Position numbers and translations under genes: made by a program. 64,000 nucleotides of DNA from Stackebrandtia albiflava (GTDB taxonomy: Bacteria; Actinomycetota; Actinomycetes; Mycobacteriales; Micromonosporaceae), in assembly GCF_007994225.1 (NCBI RefSeq), contig NZ_VLLL01000001.1, positions 27,730 to 91,729 of the forward strand. Reading direction: 5' to 3'. The notes under the pieces are model-generated. The model made no database searches and was not told the DNA's origin. It saw nothing but the letters and a program-made list of their open reading frames with translations. Shown one piece after another: positions 32,282-42,440 of the stretch. The first letter of the stretch is position 1; each line of letters opens with the position of its first letter.

Positions 32282-34780
32282 TCAGCCCTCGCCCCGGATC
32301 GAGGCGAGCACGTGGTCCAGTTCGTCCGGTTTCACCAGGACGTCCCTGGCCTTGGTGCCCTCCGACGGTCCGACCACGCCGCGGCTCTCCATGAGGTCCA
32401 TGAGCCGGCCGGCCTTGGCGAACCCGACGCGCAGTTTGCGTTGCAGCATGGATGTGGAGCCGAACTGCGTGGTCACGACCTGTTCGACGGCCTGAAGTAG
32501 GACGTCGAGGTCGTCGCCGATGTCCTCGTCGATCTTCTTCTTACCGCCGGAGGCGGCGGTGAGGACGTCCTCGGCGAACTCCGGTTCGCGCTGGTCCCTG
32601 GCGAAGGCGACGACCCGTTCGATCTCGGCGTCGGTCACCCATCCACCCTGGATGCGTTGGGGTTTGCTGGCGCCCATCGGCAGGAACAGTCCGTCGCCGC
32701 GGCCGATGAGCTTCTCGGCGCCCGGTTGGTCGAGGATGACGCGGGAGTCGGCCAGCGACGAGGTGGAGAACGCCAGGCGGGACGGCACGTTGGCCTTGAT
32801 GAGGCCGGTGACCACGTCGACGGAGGGTCGCTGGGTCGCCAGGACGAGGTGGATCCCGGCGGCGCGGGCGAGCTGGGTGATGCGTACGACGGCGTCCTCG
32901 ACGTCTCGGGGCGCGACCATCATGAGGTCGGCCAGTTCGTCGACGATCACCAGGAGATAGGGGTAGGGGCGGTACTCGCGCTCGGATCCCGGTGGCGGCT
33001 TCATCTTTCCGGCACGGACCTTGCGGTTGAAGTCGTCGATGTGCCGTACGCCCGAGGCCGCGAGGTCCTCGTAGCGCATGTCCATCTCCTTGACGACCCA
33101 CTGTAGAGCGTCGGACGCCTTCTTCGGGTTGGTGACGATGGGGTTCACCAGGTGCGGGATGCCCTCGTAGGCGGTCAGTTCGACCCGCTTGGGGTCGATC
33201 AGCAGCAGCCGCACCTCGTCGGGCGTGGCCCGCGCCAGCACCGAGACCAACAATGTATTGATGCAGCTCGACTTCCCGCTGCCGGTGGCTCCGGCTATCA
33301 ACAGGTGCGGCATCTTGGCGAGGTTGGCGACGACGAAACCACCCTCGATGTCCTTGCCGAGACCGATCACCATGGGGTGGCGATCGGCCGCGGCCTCACC
33401 GCTGCGCAGCACGTCCCCCAGCGCCACGTCCTCCCGGTCGGTGTTGGGGATCTCCACTCCGACGGCGCTCTTGCCGGGAATCGGACTGAGGATACGCACG
33501 TCGGGGCTCTTGACCGCGTAGGCGATGTTGCGGGACAGCTGCGTGATCCGCTCGACCTTCACGGCGGGGCCCAGTTCGACCTCGTACCGGGTGACCGTGG
33601 GGCCACGGGTGAAACCGGTGACGGCCGCGTCCACGTTGAACTGTTCGAAGACCTCCTGGAGCGCGGCGATCACCACGTCGTTGGCCTTGCTGCGTTTCTT
33701 GGCCGCCGCACCGGCGGCCAACAGGTCCAACGGCGGCAACCGGTAGTCGCCGGTGTCGGGCAGCGTCGGTTGTTCCAGCCGGGCGGGGGCCGGGGAGTGC
33801 CTGGGCGGCTCACGTCGCCGGTCGGGGACCTGCTCGGGGGTCAGCCGGGGCAACGGGGTGGCGGGCCGGTGCACGGGGGCGTCGTCGGCCTCGGCGTCCT
33901 CCGACTCCGTCTCGGTGTCCTCGGCGACCATCGCGGCCTGGCGGCGGCGCGCCGGACGGCGGCGGGTGACCGGCTCCTCCTCGTCCTCGGGCTCGGTGTC
34001 CTCGACGGGTCCGGCGGTGCGGCCGGTCGCCAGGCGCCACAGTTCGGCGAGCCGGTCGGGTACACGGTTCACCGGGGTCGCCGTGATCACCAGGACGCCG
34101 AACACCGCGGTCAGCAGCAGGAACGGCGTGGCGACCCACGCCGACACGGCGGCCTCCAGCGCGCCACCGACGAGCCTTCCGATCTGGCCGCCCGCACCGG
34201 ACACGCCGTCGGCGTCGGTGGGGAGACCGTTGCCCAGGTGGAACAGTCCGGCGGTGGCGATCGACAGGGCCGTCCAGCCGACGACGCCGCGGCCGTGCGC
34301 CTCTTCGGTGCGCGGCACCCGCATCATGCGGACGGCGCCGATCCCGAGCAGTGCCGGCAACGCCAGTGCGGTGACCCCGACGAGCCACCGGATCGCCAGC
34401 GACGCGTACTCCCCCACCGGGCCGCCGGAGTCGAACCACAACGCGACCGCCAGCAGGATCGCGGCGGCCAGCACACCCAGCGCCTGGCCGTCACGGCGGT
34501 GAGCGGTGTCGATCTCCTTGGCGGTGGCCGCCTCGCGGCCGATGCCGCGGGCCACCCATCCGATCGAGCGGGCCGTCCCGATCCACATGCCGCGCAACGC
34601 CATCCGGCTGGCCTCCAACGGCCCCGGTATGCCGCCGCCCCGGCGGGCGGGACGTTTGGGGGGTGCGGCCTTCTTTCGGGCGCGGGGTGCCGCCGCCGCC
34701 TTGGTGGTGCGGGCGCGCGCGGGTGCGGTGCGTTTGCGGGCGGCTTTCTTCGCCGCCTGACTTCGGCCGGCCATGCCCAT
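32282..34780 (-). CDS. ftsK: DNA translocase FtsK/SpoIIIE
   Basis: An 832-residue septal DNA pump. The N-terminus is very Lys/Arg/Ala-rich. Four hydrophobic segments follow (for example [17 protein letters not shown] and [18 protein letters not shown]), then an acidic/Pro-rich linker. The motor has [14 protein letters not shown], Walker [10 protein letters not shown], Walker [14 protein letters not shown] and the C-terminal gamma winged helix ([23 protein letters not shown]) that reads KOPS-like DNA signals. The linker is shorter than in E. coli, as usual in actinobacteria. The ATG at 34780 is followed by another at 34774. Position near clgR/pgsA matches mycobacterial Rv2748c. Confidence 0.95.
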   Translation of the reverse strand: MGMAGRSQAAKKAARKRTAPARARTTKAAAAPRARKKAAPPKRPARRGGGIPGPLEASRMALRGMWIGTARSIGWVARGIGREAATAKEIDTAHRRDGQALGVLAAAILLAVALWFDSGGPVGEYASLAIRWLVGVTALALPALLGIGAVRMMRVPRTEEAHGRGVVGWTALSIATAGLFHLGNGLPTDADGVSGAGGQIGRLVGGALEAAVSAWVATPFLLLTAVFGVLVITATPVNRVPDRLAELWRLATGRTAGPVEDTEPEDEEEPVTRRRPARRRQAAMVAEDTETESEDAEADDAPVHRPATPLPRLTPEQVPDRRREPPRHSPAPARLEQPTLPDTGDYRLPPLDLLAAGAAAKKRSKANDVVIAALQEVFEQFNVDAAVTGFTRGPTVTRYEVELGPAVKVERITQLSRNIAYAVKSPDVRILSPIPGKSAVGVEIPNTDREDVALGDVLRSGEAAADRHPMVIGLGKDIEGGFVVANLAKMPHLLIAGATGSGKSSCINTLLVSVLARATPDEVRLLLIDPKRVELTAYEGIPHLVNPIVTNPKKASDALQWVVKEMDMRYEDLAASGVRHIDDFNRKVRAGKMKPPPGSEREYRPYPYLLVIVDELADLMMVAPRDVEDAVVRITQLARAAGIHLVLATQRPSVDVVTGLIKANVPSRLAFSTSSLADSRVILDQPGAEKLIGRGDGLFLPMGASKPQRIQGGWVTDAEIERVVAFARDQREPEFAEDVLTAASGGKKKIDEDIGDDLDVLLQAVEQVVTTQFGSTSMLQRKLRVGFAKAGRLMDLMESRGVVGPSEGTKARDVLVKPDELDHVLASIRGEG

Positions 34781-34912
34781 TACCGTACCGGCGTGACACG
34801 GCCCGGTCCGGTACGCGGCCCGACTCGGTGCCGGTGGATACGTCACGACGGGATCGGCCGGAGACGGCCGACGGCCCCAAAGCGGGGCTTCGGGGCCGTC
34901 GGGTGGGTCGGT

Positions 34913-34940
34913 GCGGAGTGGAGTCTCGGCTCCACTCCGC
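34913..34940 (-). terminator. Hairpin terminator after the 5'-nucleotidase gene
   Basis: A perfect 11-bp stem (GCGGAGTGGAG and complement) with a 6-base loop directly follows the nucleotidase stop on the minus strand. A second perfect 10-bp stem (arms 34869-34878 and 34892-34901) lies just downstream, so termination is doubly secured before ftsK. Confidence 0.75.
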
Positions 34941-34946
34941 CGCCGG

Positions 34947-36713
34947 TCACTGGAAGGTGATCCGGTTCGCGGGCAGGGCCTCGGCCGGGTCGTCCGCGCT
35001 GGTGTTGGCGGTGAACCAGTCCTTGAACACGTCGATGTCCAGCCCGCCGACGAGGCGGTTCCCTCCCTCGGCGAGGACGGCGAAGCCGTCACCGCCGTCG
35101 GCGAGGAAGGAGTTGACCGTCACCCGGTAGGTGGCGGCGGGGTCCAGCGGCTGTCCGTTCAGCGCGATCGTGTCGGTGAGGATGCGGTCGGCGCCGGTCG
35201 CGGAGGCGTCCACCGTGTAGGTGAATCCCTCCGACGGCTGCAGCAGCAGGTTGCGGTCGGCGTTGTCACCGGTGTACTGCTGTTGCAGCAGGGTGACGAT
35301 CTGCGCACCGGTCAGGTCCATCGTGACGAGGTAGTTGTTGAACGGTTGCACGGTGAAGGCGTCGGCGTAGCTGACCACACCGTCCCCTTCGGAGCCGGAC
35401 GCCGCGTAGCTGAGGTCGGCGCGGACGCCTCCGGGGTTCATGAAGGCGATCTGGGCGCCGCCGGTGTCGGCCGAGGAGGTCGCGGCCAGTTGCATGTCGG
35501 CGATCAGGTCTCCCAGTGGGGATTCCACGTCACGGGTGTCGCCCATGGGGATGTCCTCGGCGAGGTAGCCGACCGTCTGGTTGGCGATCGGGTCGACGAG
35601 GGTCCGGTATTCGGCGATCAGGTCCCGCTGGGTGTCGTCGACGTCGACGTCACGGGTGACGACGCGGTTCTCGGCGACCATGGTGGTCCGGATGATGTCG
35701 CGGGTCTTCTTGTCGTAGGTGAGGTTGATCTCGGTGTACAGCCGCCCGAAGGAGGAACCGGACGTCACGAGCCGGGGTTGACCGGCGGGGTCGTCGATGG
35801 TGCACGCGTACGCCTGGTGGGTGTGGCCGGTGACGACGACGTCGATCTCGGCGTCGAGGTTCTGGGCGATGTCGACGACGGGTCCGGAGATTCCGTCACC
35901 GGGGCCGGGCGAGTCGCAGTCGTAGTTGTAGGCGGGGCTGACCGGGACGCCGCCCTCGTGGAGCAGCACGACGATCGACTGGACGCCGACGGCCTTGAGC
36001 AGCTTGGCGTAGTAGTTGGCGGTGACGACCTCGTCCTTGAACTCGAGGTTCTTGATGACCTCCTTGCTGACGATGTTGCCGGTGCCTTCGAGGGTCATGC
36101 CGATGAAGCCGACGCGGGCGCCCTGGCCGAGGTTCTTCACCCAGACCGGCGGGAGTTCGGGCAGGCCGGTGTCCTTGTCGACCACGTTGGCGCCCAGGTA
36201 CGGGAAGTCACTGCCGTCGTACGGGTCGGCGGGGTCGGTGCAGCCGTCGACCTCGTGGCAGCCGCCGTCCTGGATGCGGTGGAGTTCGGCGATGCCCTCG
36301 TCGAACTCGTGGTTGCCGACCGCGCTGACGTCGAGTCCCATGTGTTCCAGGGATTCGATGGTGGGTTCGTCGTGGAACGCCGCCGACAGGAACGGGCTTC
36401 CGCCGATGAGGTCGCCCGCGGCGACGGTGACGGAGTTGCGGTGGCCCTCCCTGGCCTCGGCCAGGTGGGTGGCCAGGTACTCGGCGCCCCCGGCCTTCAC
36501 CTGCACCTGTTCACCGTGCTCGTCGATCATGGTGATCTCGCCGCTGGACCCGCTCGGCGGTTCCAGGTTGCCGTGGAAGTCGTTGATGGCGAGCAGTTGG
36601 ATGTCGACGGTGGACTTGGCCTGCGCGGCGGACGGTACGGCCGTCACGGTCAGGCCGAGTACCGCCATCGCGACGGCGCCGCCGCCGATGAGGCGTTTTG
36701 CCCGGGTGGACAT
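34947..36713 (-). CDS. Secreted 5'-nucleotidase/UshA-family metallophosphoesterase
   Basis: A 588-residue exported enzyme. A signal peptide (residues 1-31, ending SAAQA) precedes a calcineurin-like domain with [42 protein letters not shown] and [10 protein letters not shown], which supply the two-metal site. The C-terminal 5'-nucleotidase domain contains [11 protein letters not shown] and [16 protein letters not shown] for substrate binding. It should release phosphate from extracellular nucleotides or related compounds. AGGGAG precedes the ATG at 36713. The two Cys pairs in the catalytic domain fit export. Monocistronic, ended by two strong hairpins. Confidence 0.93.
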   Translation of the reverse strand: MSTRAKRLIGGGAVAMAVLGLTVTAVPSAAQAKSTVDIQLLAINDFHGNLEPPSGSSGEITMIDEHGEQVQVKAGGAEYLATHLAEAREGHRNSVTVAAGDLIGGSPFLSAAFHDEPTIESLEHMGLDVSAVGNHEFDEGIAELHRIQDGGCHEVDGCTDPADPYDGSDFPYLGANVVDKDTGLPELPPVWVKNLGQGARVGFIGMTLEGTGNIVSKEVIKNLEFKDEVVTANYYAKLLKAVGVQSIVVLLHEGGVPVSPAYNYDCDSPGPGDGISGPVVDIAQNLDAEIDVVVTGHTHQAYACTIDDPAGQPRLVTSGSSFGRLYTEINLTYDKKTRDIIRTTMVAENRVVTRDVDVDDTQRDLIAEYRTLVDPIANQTVGYLAEDIPMGDTRDVESPLGDLIADMQLAATSSADTGGAQIAFMNPGGVRADLSYAASGSEGDGVVSYADAFTVQPFNNYLVTMDLTGAQIVTLLQQQYTGDNADRNLLLQPSEGFTYTVDASATGADRILTDTIALNGQPLDPAATYRVTVNSFLADGGDGFAVLAEGGNRLVGGLDIDVFKDWFTANTSADDPAEALPANRITFQ

Positions 36714-36808
36714 ATGTGGGATCTCCCTGAGGGGCGTTGGTGGTTCTGCCACAGGTAGCGAAGCAGAACCCGGCTTCTTGCGGGTAGCCGCAGGATAACG
36801 AATGAGTC

Positions 36809-37951
36809 TCATCGCCCGGACGGTCGTTCGAGGGCGAGTCCCGCCGTGAGGACGGCCAGCACCGCGACGAGTTGCCAACCGGCGGCGACCGCCCCCAACG
36901 GCACGGTCGCGGCCAGGACGACGGCGGTCAGGATGCGGCCGGGCCTGCCGGGGAGGCCCATCACGGCGCGGAACCAGACGGTGCCCAGGAGGAACAGGGC
37001 GGGTCCGGCGGCGAGGGCGTACTCGGCGCCGTGGCCGAGCGGTGTCGTGAGGTGCCCGATGGACGCGGACACGGCCGCGGCCATGGTCACGATTCCGAGC
37101 AGGATCGGCACGTGGGCGTAGAAGTACCCGCCGAGCACCTTGCGGGCACGGCGGACCTGGTCGGTCTCGCCGGTGAGGGCGGTTTCGCCGGGTTCGGCGT
37201 CGCGGGCGAAGTAGTACCACCACAGTGAGGCGGCGATGGCCAGGCCGAGTACCGCGACGGACACGACGTGGCCGCCCATGGGCAGGTCGGCGGCGACGAG
37301 CCCGATGGCCAGCAGCGACTCACCGAGGGCGACGATCACCACCAGGCCGTGACGTTCGGCGATGTGTCCGGCGTGCAGCCGGAATCCACGTTGTCCCGAC
37401 ACCAGGGGCGACAGCCACATCACGGCCACAGCGACCGCCCACAGGGCGTACCTGGCGGGTCCGGTGACGGCGGCGGCGACCGCGAGCGCGCCGACCGAAA
37501 GCAGGTTGGCGGCGAAGATGGGCAGGAAGCGCCGGGTGGACTGGAGGTACATGACACCGTGGACGGTCACGACGACCGCCATGCCGAGCGCGAACCAGCC
37601 GCCGGAGCCGTGGAAGGCGTCGGGTACCGCCAGTCCGGTGGTGAGCCAGCCGGCCATTCCGACGAGCAGCAGTACGCGGCGGAGGGGCCGTCTGGCGGGT
37701 ACGGCGTTGGTGAGCCAGGCGTAGCCGGCGTACATCCACCAGATGACCCCGAACATGAGGATGGTCTGCAGCGCGCCGGCGCCGTAGTCGTGGCCGAGGA
37801 CGTGGGTGAGCCTGGTGACGGTGAAGACGAACACCAGGTCGAAGAAGAGTTCGAGTGTGGACACCGGCATGGAGGCGGTGTCGGGTACCGGTTCGACGCG
37901 TTCGCGGAACCAGCGCGGCGAGGGGATGCGCATCCGGACAGTGTCACTCAC
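36809..37951 (-). CDS. Low-temperature requirement A (LtrA) family membrane protein
   Basis: A 380-residue protein with about ten to eleven hydrophobic segments. Typical LtrA features are STLELFFDLVFVFTVTRLTHVL near the start, the central HIAERHGLVVIVALGES and WWYYFARD. The family is named from a Listeria mutant that fails to grow in the cold; the molecular function is unknown. The start may be GTG 37951 or ATG 37933. Divergent from an SDR gene 38 bases away. The 95 bases to the nucleotidase start hold nothing obvious beyond its ribosome-binding site. Confidence 0.87.
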   Translation of the reverse strand: MSDTVRMRIPSPRWFRERVEPVPDTASMPVSTLELFFDLVFVFTVTRLTHVLGHDYGAGALQTILMFGVIWWMYAGYAWLTNAVPARRPLRRVLLLVGMAGWLTTGLAVPDAFHGSGGWFALGMAVVVTVHGVMYLQSTRRFLPIFAANLLSVGALAVAAAVTGPARYALWAVAVAVMWLSPLVSGQRGFRLHAGHIAERHGLVVIVALGESLLAIGLVAADLPMGGHVVSVAVLGLAIAASLWWYYFARDAEPGETALTGETDQVRRARKVLGGYFYAHVPILLGIVTMAAAVSASIGHLTTPLGHGAEYALAAGPALFLLGTVWFRAVMGLPGRPGRILTAVVLAATVPLGAVAAGWQLVAVLAVLTAGLALERPSGR

Positions 37952-37977
37952 CCGCGCGACGGTGGACGCCGGCGGCC

Positions 37978-37983
37978 TATCCT
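37978..37983 (+). promoter_or_regulatory. Candidate -10 for the leaderless SDR gene
   Basis: TATCCT ends 6 bases before the ATG at 37990, so the transcript would begin at the start codon. It lies between the divergent LtrA and SDR genes. Confidence 0.45.
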
Positions 37984-37989
37984 GCTGGG

Positions 37990-38688
37990 ATGAGTCGAAC
38001 CGTGATGATCACCGGCGCGAACCGGGGTATCGGCAGGGAGCTGGCCGAACGGGTGTTGGCGCAGGGCGACGACGTGATCGCCCTGGGCAGGGACCGGGCG
38101 GCGATGGCGGAGTTGGGTTGCCGGGTGGTGACGGCGGACCTGTCGGCGCCGGAGACCCTGGCGGGCGCGGTGGCGGGCATCGACCGGCTGGACGCCCTGG
38201 TCCACAACGCCGGTATCGCCGAGGTGGGGCCGGTGGCCGAGACCGGACTCGACACGTGGCAGCGTCACCTGACGGTGAATCTGGCCGCGCCCGCGGAGTT
38301 GACCCGGTTGTTGTTGCCGGCGTTGCGGGCGGCGTCGGGTCACGTGGTGTTCGTGAACTCGGGTGTGGGCCTGTCGGCGGGGCCGATGTGGTCGGCGTAC
38401 GGGGCGAGCAAGCACGGGTTGAAGGCGTTGGCCGACGCGCTGCGGGCCGAGGAGCAGGGCAACGGGGTGCGGGTGACGACGGTGTACCCGGGCCAGGTCG
38501 CGACCGAGATGCAGCGCGCGTTGCGGGAGTCGATGGGGGTTCCCTACGACCCGCGGCGGGCGATGTCGGCGGGGACGGCGGCCGAGGCGATCAGGTACGT
38601 GCTGAACGTGCCCGCGGAGGCCACGGTGCACGATCTGCGGATCGCGCCGAGCGACCCGGTACCGCACGCGACGTCCCGCCGGCGTTGA
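37990..38688 (+). CDS. Short-chain dehydrogenase/reductase
   Basis: A 232-residue classical SDR. NAD(P)-binding TGANRGIG (residues ~8-15), LVHNAGIAEVG (structural NNAG variant), catalytic Ser in VFVNSGVG, YGASK (Tyr and Lys of the active site) and VYPGQVATEM. An Arg in GANRGIG and acidic residues at the end of beta-2 leave cofactor preference open. Substrate unknown. An SDR gene lies in the same place between rnj and ftsK in mycobacteria (Rv2750). Plus-strand gene inside a minus-strand block. Confidence 0.9.
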   Translation: MSRTVMITGANRGIGRELAERVLAQGDDVIALGRDRAAMAELGCRVVTADLSAPETLAGAVAGIDRLDALVHNAGIAEVGPVAETGLDTWQRHLTVNLAAPAELTRLLLPALRAASGHVVFVNSGVGLSAGPMWSAYGASKHGLKALADALRAEEQGNGVRVTTVYPGQVATEMQRALRESMGVPYDPRRAMSAGTAAEAIRYVLNVPAEATVHDLRIAPSDPVPHATSRRR

Positions 38689-38695
38689 GCCGGCC

Positions 38696-38724
38696 CGGGG
38701 AGGGGCGTGACGCCGCACTCCCCG
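38696..38724. terminator. Hairpin between SDR and rnj gene ends
   Basis: Perfect 7-bp arms (CGGGGAG and CTCCCCG) with a 15-base loop between the two convergent stops. Weaker than the other terminators in the window. Confidence 0.4.
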
Positions 38725-38736
38725 AGCGGCACCGGG

Positions 38737-40455
38737 TCACGACCGGTCGGGTGTCGCCGGGTGAGTTAACACCTCCAGCACGTGGGGCACGATCATCGGT
38801 CGGCGGCGGTAGGTGTCGTTGACCCATTTGCCGACGGTGCGGCGCACCAGCTGCTGGAGCTGGTGCGGGTCGGAGACGCCTTCGGCGGCGGCCTTGTCGA
38901 GGGCCTCGGTGATGAGCGGCAGCACGTCGTTGAAGGCGTTCTGGTCTTCGCTGAACCCCTTGGCGGACACGGTGGGGCCGCCGACGACCTTGCCGGTGAC
39001 GGAGTCGACGACGACGGTCGCGGACACGAAGCCGCCGTCGCCGAGGATGCGGCGTTCGGTGAGCACCGGTTCCCCGACGTCGCCGACGGCGAGGCCGTCC
39101 ACGTAGATGTAGTTGTTCTCGACGTGTCCCACGACCCGGGCCACGCCGTCGACGAGGTCCACCACGTCGCCGTTCTCGACCAGGACGACCTGGTCCCGGG
39201 GGACGCCGGAGGCGACCGCGAGACGGGCGTGGGCGCGCAGGTGACGCCATTCGCCGTGGACGGGCATGAAGTTGCTCGGCTTGACGACGTTGAGGGCGTA
39301 CAGGAGTTCTCCGGCGGGGGCGTGGCCGGAGACGTGGACCTTGGCGACGTCCTTGTGGATGACGGTGGCGCCGGAGCGGGACAGCCGGTTGATGACGCCG
39401 TACACGGCGGTCTCGTTGCCCGGCACCAGTGAGGACGCCAGGACGACGGTGTCCCCGGATTCGACGGTGACGTGCCGGTGGTCACCGGAGGCCATCCTGC
39501 CCAGGGCGCTCATCGGTTCGCCCTGGGAACCGGTGGACATGTACACGATCTCGTCGTCGGGGAGCCTGGCGGCCTCGTCCATGGAGACCAGTGACCCGAC
39601 GGGGATCTGGAGTAGGCCGAGGTCGCGGGCGATGCCCATGTTGCGGACCATGGAGCGGCCGATGAACGCGACCTTGCGGCCGTGTTCGGCGGCGGAGTCG
39701 AAGACCTGCTGCACCCGGTGGACGTGGGACGCGAAGGAGGCGACGATGATGCGTCCCTCCGCGTTGCGGAAGATCTCGTCCAGGACCGGCCGGATCTCGC
39801 GCTCGGACGTGACGAATCCGGGGATCTCGGCGTTGGTGGAGTCGGAGAGGAAGAGGTCCACGCCCTCGGCACCCAACCGGGCGAAGCCCGCCAGGTCGGT
39901 GACGCGGCCGTCCAGTGGCAACTGGTCCATCTTGAAGTCGCCGGTGTGCAGGACCAGGCCCGCGTCGGTGCGGATCGCGACGGCCATCGCGTCGGGGATC
40001 GAGTGGTTCACGGCGAGGAACTCGCAGGCGAACGGGCCGAGCTGTTCCCGCTGACCCTCGGCCACCGGCAACGTGTAGGGCTTGATCTTGCGTTCCCGCA
40101 GCTTGGCCTCGATGAGGGCCAGCGTGAACTGGGAACCGACCAGGGGGATGTCGGTCTTGTGCGCCAACAGGTACGGGACCGCGCCGATGTGGTCCTCGTG
40201 CCCGTGGGTCAACACGATCGCCTCGATGTCGTCGAGCCGGTCGAGCAGCGACGTGAAGTCCGGCAGGATCAGGTCCACGCCGGGTTGGTCCATGTCGGGG
40301 AACAGGACACCGCAGTCGACGATGAGGATCCGGCCGTCGAACTCGAAGGCCGTCATGTTGCGGCCGATGGCTCCCAGGCCGCCCAACGGCGTGACCCTCA
40401 ACGCCCCGGCCGCCAACGGTGGCGGCGCTCCGAGATCGTTACGTGCCTTGAACAT
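38737..40455 (-). CDS. rnj: Ribonuclease J
   Basis: A 572-residue metallo-beta-lactamase/beta-CASP ribonuclease with 5'-exo and endonuclease activity in mRNA decay and rRNA maturation. The zinc motif HGHEDHIG, the beta-CASP domain (LFLSDSTNAEIPGF, FASHVHRVQQ, MSTGSQGEP), SGHAPAGELL and the PVHGEWRHL motif are all present, followed by a C-terminal dimerisation domain. The ATG at 40455 is 3 bases from the dapA stop. The thyX-dapA-rnj order is the common actinobacterial one. Confidence 0.96.
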   Translation of the reverse strand: MFKARNDLGAPPPLAAGALRVTPLGGLGAIGRNMTAFEFDGRILIVDCGVLFPDMDQPGVDLILPDFTSLLDRLDDIEAIVLTHGHEDHIGAVPYLLAHKTDIPLVGSQFTLALIEAKLRERKIKPYTLPVAEGQREQLGPFACEFLAVNHSIPDAMAVAIRTDAGLVLHTGDFKMDQLPLDGRVTDLAGFARLGAEGVDLFLSDSTNAEIPGFVTSEREIRPVLDEIFRNAEGRIIVASFASHVHRVQQVFDSAAEHGRKVAFIGRSMVRNMGIARDLGLLQIPVGSLVSMDEAARLPDDEIVYMSTGSQGEPMSALGRMASGDHRHVTVESGDTVVLASSLVPGNETAVYGVINRLSRSGATVIHKDVAKVHVSGHAPAGELLYALNVVKPSNFMPVHGEWRHLRAHARLAVASGVPRDQVVLVENGDVVDLVDGVARVVGHVENNYIYVDGLAVGDVGEPVLTERRILGDGGFVSATVVVDSVTGKVVGGPTVSAKGFSEDQNAFNDVLPLITEALDKAAAEGVSDPHQLQQLVRRTVGKWVNDTYRRRPMIVPHVLEVLTHPATPDRS

Positions 40456-40458
40456 GTA

Positions 40459-41349
40459 TCAACCCGCTTCCTTCACTTCGGCCTCGATGGCGGCCCGCAA
40501 TTCGTCTTCGGCGGCGTACAGCGGCGGCCGGGGGGTTCCGGCCGGGAGTCCGCGTGTCGCCAGCAGCGCCTTGATCGCCACCAGGCCCTGGGTGCGGCCC
40601 ATGATGGCGGTGGTCGCGCGCAGTACGGCCCTGTCGATCCGCCGCGCGTCGTCGAGCCGCCCGGCGTCGAAGGCGTCGAACATCTCCGCGATCCGCGCTC
40701 CCAGGACGTGCGCGGTCACACTGACCGCCCCGACCTGCCCGGTGGCGTACGCGGGCAGGTTCAGTTCGTCGACGCCGCAGTAGTACACGAGGTCGGTCTC
40801 GTCCATGACGCGGGTGCTGGCGGCGAGGTCGCCCTTGGCGTCCTTGACGGCGACGATGCGGGGGTGCGCGGCGAGCGCGATGAGCGTGTCGGTCTCCAAC
40901 GCCGTGCCGGTGCGGGCCGGGATGTCGTACAGCATCACGGGTGCGCCGGTGGCGTCCGCGACGGTGTGGAGGTGCCGTTCCAGGTGCGCCTGCGGTGGCC
41001 GCGAGTAGTAGGGCGTGACCACGAGGAGGCCGTCGGCTCCGGCGTCGACCGCCTCCTGGGCGAGGGCGACGGTGTGGCGTGTGTCGGAGGTGCCGACCCC
41101 GGCCACGACCGAGGCGCGGTCGCCCACCGCCTCGACGACGGCGCGCACGAGCGCGGCCTTCTCGGCGTCGTCGGTGGTCGGTGACTCGCCGGTGGTGCCG
41201 TTGAGGACGAGACCGTCGCAGCGTTGCACGTCGACCAGGTGTTCGGCGAGTCGCCGGGCTCCCTCGACGTCCAGGGAACCGTCGGCGCCGAACGGTGTGA
41301 CCATGGCTGTCAGAAGTCGCCCGAACGGGCGCACGGCATCACGCATCAT
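40459..41349 (-). CDS. dapA: 4-hydroxy-tetrahydrodipicolinate synthase
   Basis: A 296-residue (beta/alpha)8 aldolase that condenses pyruvate with aspartate semialdehyde, first step of the lysine/diaminopimelate branch. Key features are the N-terminal LLTAMVTPFGADGSLD, NGTTGESPTT (Thr-Thr of the proton relay), YYSRPPQ with the catalytic Tyr, YDIPARTG and the Schiff-base lysine in IVAVKDAKGD. Two adjacent ATGs (41349 and 41346) are possible starts. Works with dapB (52 kb) in the same pathway to supply peptidoglycan meso-DAP. Second gene of thyX-dapA-rnj. Confidence 0.95.
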   Translation of the reverse strand: MMRDAVRPFGRLLTAMVTPFGADGSLDVEGARRLAEHLVDVQRCDGLVLNGTTGESPTTDDAEKAALVRAVVEAVGDRASVVAGVGTSDTRHTVALAQEAVDAGADGLLVVTPYYSRPPQAHLERHLHTVADATGAPVMLYDIPARTGTALETDTLIALAAHPRIVAVKDAKGDLAASTRVMDETDLVYYCGVDELNLPAYATGQVGAVSVTAHVLGARIAEMFDAFDAGRLDDARRIDRAVLRATTAIMGRTQGLVAIKALLATRGLPAGTPRPPLYAAEDELRAAIEAEVKEAG

Positions 41350-41488
41350 ATGAATCAACCTACCGTTCAGGACTGGGCACGGCGGCGTTCGGCCGACAGC
41401 GGGTCGGTGCCGTTCCCGCGGGTAGCCCCAGGTGAGAGCCGCCACGCCGGTGGCGCGGCGGTGGTCCGTTCACTCGGCAAGCCCGGTG

Positions 41489-42241
41489 TCAGCCTTCGTG
41501 CACGTAAGGACTGGACGCGACCTCGGTGCCGTCCGCCAGCGCCGAGATCGTGAAGTCGGCGAACACGTTGGGCACCTTCTCCTGGAGCCTGCGCAGGCAG
41601 GTCACCGCCAGCTGGCGGATCTCGACGTCGGCGTGCTCGGAGGCGCGCATCGCGATGAAGTGCCGCCAGGCGCGATAGTTTCCGGTCACCACGATACGCG
41701 TCTCGGTGGCGTTGGGCAGCACCGAGCGGGCCGCCTGCCGGGCCTGCTTACGCCGGAGTGTGGCGTTGGGCTCGTCGGCGAACTTCTTCTCCAGGCCCTC
41801 CAGCAGCTCGGTGTAGGCGCGCTGCGCGGCGTCGGCGGCGGCGATGAACCGTTCGTGGAGTTCGGGGTCCTCGGCGATGACGTCGGGTTCGACCATCTTC
41901 GCGTCGCGTTCGGGCACGTAACGCTGCGAGAGCTGGCTGTAGGAGAAGTGGCGGTGACGGATGAGCTCGTGGGTCAGGGAGCGCGAGATCCCGGTGAGGT
42001 AGAACGACACGCTGCCGTGTTCGAGGACGGAGAGGTGGCCGACCTGGAGGATGTGGTCGAGGTATCCGGCGTTGGTGGCGGTCTTGGGGTTGGGTTTGCT
42101 CCACGACTGGTAGCAGGCGCGGCCGGCGAACTCGGCGAGGGCCTGGCCACCGTCGGCGTCGGTCTCCCAGGGCACGTCGGGTGGCGTCTCGAAATGCGTC
42201 CAGCCGATGATGGTGACCTGCGGTGCCACGGTGTCCGCCAT
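41489..42241 (-). CDS. thyX: Flavin-dependent thymidylate synthase
   Basis: A 250-residue FAD-dependent enzyme methylating dUMP to dTMP with methylenetetrahydrofolate and NADPH. The ThyX motif RHRxxSxNxxSxR is represented by [13 protein letters not shown] (residues 95-107), with Gln where Asn is usual. Other conserved parts are [29 protein letters not shown] and [12 protein letters not shown]. The ATG at 42241 has GGAGGG at seven bases, a far better context than the in-frame codon at 42286. The 139 bases to dapA hold no gene. Confidence 0.95.
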   Translation of the reverse strand: MADTVAPQVTIIGWTHFETPPDVPWETDADGGQALAEFAGRACYQSWSKPNPKTATNAGYLDHILQVGHLSVLEHGSVSFYLTGISRSLTHELIRHRHFSYSQLSQRYVPERDAKMVEPDVIAEDPELHERFIAAADAAQRAYTELLEGLEKKFADEPNATLRRKQARQAARSVLPNATETRIVVTGNYRAWRHFIAMRASEHADVEIRQLAVTCLRRLQEKVPNVFADFTISALADGTEVASSPYVHEG

Positions 42242-42396
42242 GCGGGTGCCCTCCGGTTCTGCTGCGGCGTTGTCGGCGCTCACCATACTTGGGCGTCTTC
42301 GCCGGGAACCACCTGCCTACGTGGTGTGAGACCTCACCGACCAGCCGGCGCCGGCGCGGTCCGACGCGCCCGTCACGCGACGTCGCGCGTGACATT

Positions 42397-42408
42397 CAAG
42401 TTGACTTG
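42397..42408 (+). promoter_or_regulatory. Possible operator/promoter of the RHH-DUF4097 module
   Basis: CAAGT-TG-ACTTG is a short inverted repeat that contains TTGACT, a good -35. Downstream, GCCAT occurs twice (42416-42420 and 42427-42431) over the -10 region. RHH proteins bind such short inverted and direct repeats, so autoregulation is plausible. Confidence 0.4.
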
Positions 42409-42440
42409 CGAGACGCCATTCTTAGTGCCATACTGGCGTC

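Noticed and set aside
33152-34960. 602-codon open frame on the plus strand
   Set aside because: Antisense shadow of ftsK; Gln/Arg/Gly-rich low-complexity translation.
34911-36758. 615-codon open frame on the plus strand
   Set aside because: It lies opposite the 5'-nucleotidase gene, is Val/Gly/Asp-rich with no recognisable domain, and is explained by the GC bias of the real minus-strand gene.
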